Shown here piece after piece: positions 60,508 through 64,000 of a DNA stretch of 64,000 nt. The DNA is from Bradyrhizobium sp. 164. Its GTDB lineage: Bacteria > Pseudomonadota > Alphaproteobacteria > Rhizobiales > Xanthobacteraceae. The stretch is taken from NCBI RefSeq assembly GCF_023073715.1, contig NZ_JADPKA010000050.1, positions 304,623 to 368,622 of the forward strand, read 5' to 3'. The notes beneath the pieces are model-generated. The model saw only the letters and a program-made list of their open reading frames with translations. It did not search any database and was not told the origin of the DNA. A program made the translations under genes and the position numbers. How positions within the stretch are numbered: position 1 is the first letter of the stretch; the number at the start of each line of letters is the position of its first letter.

Positions 60508-61902
60508 TCACGGAATGATGCCGAGGCTGTGTCCGGCCGCTACCGGTCTGAGGATGCCAAAGCCGTAATCATAGTTTGGCACTGCGCCGCCGACCGGCTG
60601 CGCCGTGGCTTGCAATACCGCAATCATCGTTGCCGGATCCGTCGCCGTCGGTGGCCGACGGCTTCGCAGCGCGGCGACGCAGCCGGATGCGACCGCGCAT
60701 GCCGCTGATGTCCCAGTGTCGGGCTCGAAGCCACGCGGGCCGCGCTGAACTTTCGAGCCGAGATACTGCGTGTAGGCGGTCACATCCGGCTTCTGCGGAA
60801 ACATTCCCGCGATAGATGGTCCTTGCGACGAATAACAGAGTCGTACGTCGTGAACATCGCATGCGCCGAGCGTCAGCACCTCATGATATGTGTTGGCGCC
60901 CATGATCATTCCCGCCGTCCGCTGCAGGCACACGGCATTGGGGCAACCCTTCCCGCAATTGCCCGCGGCGAAAACCACGTCGGCCCCAAATGATGTGAGC
61001 AGCGAGACATATAGCCTGAAAGGATGCATGGGGTTGTCGATGTAACGCCGCGGATCGCCGGGCGAAAACTCGTCGAGACTCGGATGAAAAATGCCCCAGC
61101 TGTTGTTGACGACGAGCGCAGCCTGGGGAATGGTGCGCCAGATCAGGACAAAATAGCCGAGCACCATCTCGCTGATCGTTGCGCGGACGGTGTGCTCTCC
61201 GGCCGGTCGCCCCAGCAGCAACGGGTAATCGAGCAGCGTCACGTTGGGGGCCACCGCGAGCACGCCGTATGCGCACATCGTGCCGTGCCCAACGCGGTTG
61301 AGACCGGGCTTGGTCGCCACGGTCGGTGGCGTCCACGAATTGCCGATATCGAGGGCTGGGTTGAAGCCAAGCCGCCTGGCAAGGTGTGGCCTGTAGATCC
61401 CCGTGTCGACAATTGCGACCGCAACGCCTGCGCCAGAAAGGCCGTTGTGCTGCAGCGTCGCCGTGTCGAGGTCCTGCCGGACCGCGTCCACGTCGCCCGT
61501 GGCCTGGTTGGCGGCGGGGAACGTACTCGCGCCGCCCAAATCCGGATCCGACCAGACCGGCTCGCCATTATTGAAATTCGGCTTGGAAAGGCTCGCAGGA
61601 TCCACGTAGGCACGGATCAGGAATTTCTTCGATTTCTCGAGCGCAAGGCGGGAGCGCGCTGCCTCGCCCCTGTCCTTGACCGAGACCACCGGCACGTGAT
61701 CGGCGCCGTCCCAGATCGGCACGGCGGCGAATGCCTCATCAATAAGAAAGTCGGGCGCTGCGTTCTCGTGAACGTAACGGCGCATCGTGCCGACGGGGCT
61801 AATGCCGTCGATCAGGTCTTCAGCAGCCTGGACAAGTACGTCGTGTTGATCGCGCTGCGCCAGCACCCGTATGTAGCGGGACTGCAGTTCCCAAGGTCTC
61901 AT
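60508..61902 (-). CDS. S8 family subtilisin-like serine peptidase
   Basis: A 464-residue protease. The catalytic triad is D166 (AVAIVDTGIY), H206 (RVGHGTMCAYG) and S399 (DTGTSAACAVASG), with oxyanion N315 in FAAGNCGKG. Several Cys (C319, C320, C326 region and CYSSQ) could form disulfides. No signal peptide: MRPWELQSRYIRVLAQRDQH. GGAGG lies five bases before the ATG. It follows a vanadium-haloperoxidase-like gene by 33 bases in the same direction, and the two are probably one unit. The N-terminal 150 residues are family-unusual and may act as a propeptide or partner-binding region. Confidence 0.92.
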   Translation of the reverse strand: MRPWELQSRYIRVLAQRDQHDVLVQAAEDLIDGISPVGTMRRYVHENAAPDFLIDEAFAAVPIWDGADHVPVVSVKDRGEAARSRLALEKSKKFLIRAYVDPASLSKPNFNNGEPVWSDPDLGGASTFPAANQATGDVDAVRQDLDTATLQHNGLSGAGVAVAIVDTGIYRPHLARRLGFNPALDIGNSWTPPTVATKPGLNRVGHGTMCAYGVLAVAPNVTLLDYPLLLGRPAGEHTVRATISEMVLGYFVLIWRTIPQAALVVNNSWGIFHPSLDEFSPGDPRRYIDNPMHPFRLYVSLLTSFGADVVFAAGNCGKGCPNAVCLQRTAGMIMGANTYHEVLTLGACDVHDVRLCYSSQGPSIAGMFPQKPDVTAYTQYLGSKVQRGPRGFEPDTGTSAACAVASGCVAALRSRRPPTATDPATMIAVLQATAQPVGGAVPNYDYGFGILRPVAAGHSLGIIP

Positions 61903-61935
61903 GGTCGCCTCCGGTCTTGGGCCAGCCTTGCTCCC

Positions 61936-62777
61936 TCACTTCCATTCCTTCTGCGCGAGTGCGAACGTCGCCGCGTAGAACTGGCACGCCGAGAGGTAGG
62001 GCTTGATGGCGAGAGCGGCCTTGGCGCCCGCGTCGATGTCCTCGTGATAATGCAATCCGGCGATCATCCGGTTCATCCCGACCCGGGCGGCGAGAGCCCG
62101 CAAAGCGTCGGCGTATTGAGGCAGCAGGTCGGCCAGGCACTCGGAGGTGAGCGTGCCAATGAGTGCGTGTCCTGCCGGATAGGCCGGATGCCCCGGAATC
62201 GGGACGGGCGGGTATATTGTCGGGCAGACCTGGCTCGGCCGTGGCTGGTACCAAGGCGGCATGCCGGCGCTAGCCGTGTTCGCATATTGGAGCTTGAGTT
62301 GGACCATCGCGAATCGCCGACCCGAGCTATGATTTTCATGAGCAGGAATGTTTGCGGGTGGCTCGTCGCGGTAATGTTGAGAAGCTGCAACCACCGCAGC
62401 TGAAAATTCTGATCCTCCTCCACGATTTCGCCGAGCGCCTCCGGCCGTTCTGCAACCGCGAGCACCAAAACCTCGTCGATCATCTTCGCCGTGACCGGGT
62501 AGGTCGGTGGCGGCAGCGCGACGGCTGCCTGCCAGTACATGCCTCCTTGCTGCTGCATCGGGAACTCCGACATGATCGCCATGGCGCGCAAATCGGCATC
62601 CCATTCCGCTTCCCGGAACTTCTCATTGTAGGCCCGCGCGATGGTGATCTCGGCAAGTGGCCGATCTGCGCGCATGGCGAACACGCGCGTTGCATTAGCC
62701 CCGTTTGAACCGCCCGCCCAGTTGCCACCAAACCAGTTGCCACCAAACCAGTTGCCGCCGAACCAATTACCGCCCAT
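61936..62777 (-). pseudogene. Vanadium-haloperoxidase/PAP2-superfamily protein, frameshifted, with GGNWF repeats
   Basis: Reading from ATG 62777 (with GGAGG eight bases upstream): four GGNWF-type units, then ADRPLAEITIARAYNEKFRE and helical segments to HPQTFLLMKIIARVG, where the frame breaks near 62313. It resumes in another frame with FAMVQLKLQYAN, RPRPSQVCP, PGHPAYPAGHALIG (the PSGH-type motif) and VGMNRMIAGLHYHEDIDAG, whose Arg and His are the vanadate/phosphate site. The total is 842 bases; one added base gives 281 codons, so one missing base explains everything. Function when intact: phosphatase or haloperoxidase-like. It may be a sequence error. Confidence 0.8.
62718..62777 (-). repeat. 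Four 15-bp tandem repeats encoding GGNWF
   Basis: Four 15-base units cover 62718-62777 and encode the N-terminus (Met-Gly-Gly-Asn-Trp then Phe-Gly-Gly-Asn-Trp units). Units 1 and 2 are identical at the DNA level; unit 4 differs most. Perfect tandem DNA repeats suggest recent expansion by slippage. Confidence 0.9.
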
Positions 62778-62818
62778 TTCGGCATCCTCCTATGGTTCGC
62801 TGCAAATGCAGCATGGCT

Positions 62819-63586
62819 TCAATCAGGCAGACCTGCCTGTCGCAAATGTTCGATGAAGCGGTCCCGCAAATCTGATTTGAAGGGACAACGCTCACGGTAG
62901 ACCGAAAGCTGGAATTGAGACTGTATGTCCAAGAGCATTTTGGCGACGGAGCGGGCCTCTTCGACTTGGCCCTTTGCAATGTAGGCAGCTGCCAGGATAC
63001 GCAGGTTGGCGGATAGGCGTCCGTTCAGTCCCGCGGTCTTGCGTGCCCAAACGACCGCCTCGTCGTAATTGCCGTTGATGTAATGCGCCTGACCGAGGAA
63101 CATCAGGTAGAAATAGGCCTGCGTGTCGGCAGGTGATAGACGCAATCCTTGTTCAGCGCGCGTGATCGCCGACTGCCCGTCGCCAAGGTAGCCGTACACG
63201 CCGCTGCTTAAGGTCCAGGCCATGGCATTTCCAGGCGATGCGCTCAACGCTCTATCGAAGAGGTCGAGCGCTGCATCGTAGTCCTTGAATAAGAGCGCCT
63301 TGGCATGTCCAAGAACCGCTAACGCGAAGCCGTCGGCCGGCGCACGGTCTACCGCAGCGGCGGCAAGGCGCGCCGCTTCCGCCGCATCGGGCCCGCGCTC
63401 GGCTCCCCAGCCTTGTGCGACATTGTGAATGTGCCATAGCGCTGCATAAGCGTAGGGAGTGGCGTAGTTTGGGTCCGCAGCGATTGCGGCCTGTAGCAGC
63501 TCGCCCGCCCGGCTGAAGTCGAAGAAGTTCATGCGGTACATGAAGTCGATCGCCTTCATGAGCAGCTCGTAAGCGTTGAGGTTGTC
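62819..63586 (-). pseudogene. TPR-containing protein (cyclase-type) cut by an IS element
   Basis: The visible part is the C-terminus of a longer protein: tetratricopeptide-like repeats such as GELLQAAIAADPNYATPYAY, GDGQSAITRAEQGLRLSPAD and NGNYDEAVVWARKTAG, ending SDLRDRFIEHLRQAGLPD. The 5' end is lost: the frame runs upstream of the Met at 63559 through NLNAYELL but then meets TGA at 63593-63595, in the IS sequence. In my recognition, this ending (NAYELLMKAIDFMYR) matches the C-terminal region of class III adenylate-cyclase or transcription-factor proteins with TPR domains; the N-terminal part is outside or deleted. Confidence 0.7.
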
Positions 63587-64000
63587 CGACTTTCAATTAC
63601 CCACATTTAGCCGAGAGGGCTGAGGGAGCGCACCAACTATTGCATCGCGGGAATCGACCGTGATTCCTTGTCTGGCACCGATTCGCAGGGGGCGGTGCCA
63701 ATGGACGAAGAAGCCGACGCATGGTTTGATCGCGAGCTCGCTGGCTGCAACCTTGCCGACGAGCGCCTGAATAAGCGGCTCCGCAAACTGCTAGCGCAGA
63801 TCGGGAGCGCCATGGGAGAAAGCATTCCACTGGTGTGCCAGGACTGGGCCAATACCAAGGCTGCGTATCGTTTTTTCTCCAACGACCGGGTCAGTGAGGC
63901 CGACATTCTGGCCGGCCACTTTCAATCGACGCGTGAGCGCACGATTGCCACCGACGGACCTATTCTAGTGCTCCACGATACGACCGAGTTCAGTTATCAA
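63587..64000 (+). mobile_element. IS4-family (Tn5-like) insertion sequence, left part
   Basis: Sequence unrelated to the interrupted TPR gene begins at about 63587, reading CGACTTTCAATTACCCACAT, which could include the terminal inverted repeat. A transposase gene follows on the plus strand. The right end and the other inverted repeat lie outside the window, so size and target duplication cannot be seen. Confidence 0.75.
63701..64000 (+). CDS. IS4/Tn5-type transposase (partial, runs off window)
   Basis: The first 100 residues of a transposase: ADAWFDRELAGCNLADERLN, KRLRKLLAQIGSAMGESIPL, then CQDWANTKAAYRFFSNDRVS, which matches the N-terminal DNA-binding region of Tn5-like IS4 transposases. 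The first Asp of the DDE core is predicted in LVLHDTTEFSYQ, at the edge of the window. ATG 63701 follows AGGGGG with a nine-base gap. The frame is open up to base 64000. Confidence 0.88.
   Translation, partial: MDEEADAWFDRELAGCNLADERLNKRLRKLLAQIGSAMGESIPLVCQDWANTKAAYRFFSNDRVSEADILAGHFQSTRERTIATDGPILVLHDTTEFSYQ

Overview
The window looks like chromosomal DNA of a Bradyrhizobium-type alphaproteobacterium (Hyphomicrobiales/Nitrobacteraceae). Pointers are the high GC content, a eukaryote-like type II glutamine synthetase behind a sigma-54 promoter, a malic enzyme fused to a phosphotransacetylase domain, an alphaproteobacterial AspRS, a phasin, small rhizobial families (DUF2735-like, DUF992-like, a 49-residue protein) and several dispersed palindromic repeats. 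Identification is by reading motifs only; no database search was possible. I recognised no tRNA, rRNA or CRISPR array.

Region by region. 1-4.4 kb: pgsA (partial, -), purM-purN (+), a cold-shock gene with terminator (-), and a frameshifted outer-membrane beta-barrel gene. 4.4-9.1 kb: a LysR regulator divergent from a cluster of two acyltransferase-like proteins, an isochorismatase-fold protein lacking the usual Cys, a 55-residue ORF and a class III aminotransferase. 9.2-15 kb: RNase D, and a glycerophosphodiesterase-like enzyme with an Ugp-like ABC importer (no ATPase gene nearby). 15-15.7 kb: a decayed REP-associated tyrosine transposase between REP-like palindromes. 15.8-24 kb: selO, aspS, an AsmA-like envelope protein and malic enzyme. 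24-34.4 kb: small membrane, periplasmic and wall-related genes (DoxX, RDD, polysaccharide deacetylase, glutathione peroxidase, L,D-transpeptidase, CreA), then a MocR regulator divergent from an FMN-binding oxidase-like gene.

34.4-44.4 kb: an M20 deacylase, a complete kynurenine operon (formamidase-like hydrolase, tryptophan 2,3-dioxygenase, kynureninase), a corrinoid-binding protein, a thioesterase, a GNAT and several conserved or enzyme genes, ending in a broken MliC-like lysozyme-inhibitor gene. 44.4-49.7 kb: glnII, then two paralogous GrlR-like proteins, each with two copies of the same barrel, flanking a ModA-like protein, a Sel1-repeat gene with an in-frame amber codon and a 49-residue protein. 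49.9-55.6 kb: a heavy-metal RND efflux operon with a His-rich first gene. 55.6-64 kb: more accessory, with a phasin, a hydrolase, an ABC-F ATPase, a subtilase plus vanadium-haloperoxidase-like pair (the latter frameshifted), and a TPR-containing gene cut by an IS4/Tn5-like element running off the right edge.

A recurring theme is gene breakage: six protein genes carry indels, a stop codon or an insertion. Three can be restored by changing one base, so real decay and sequence error must be told apart before conclusions are drawn.
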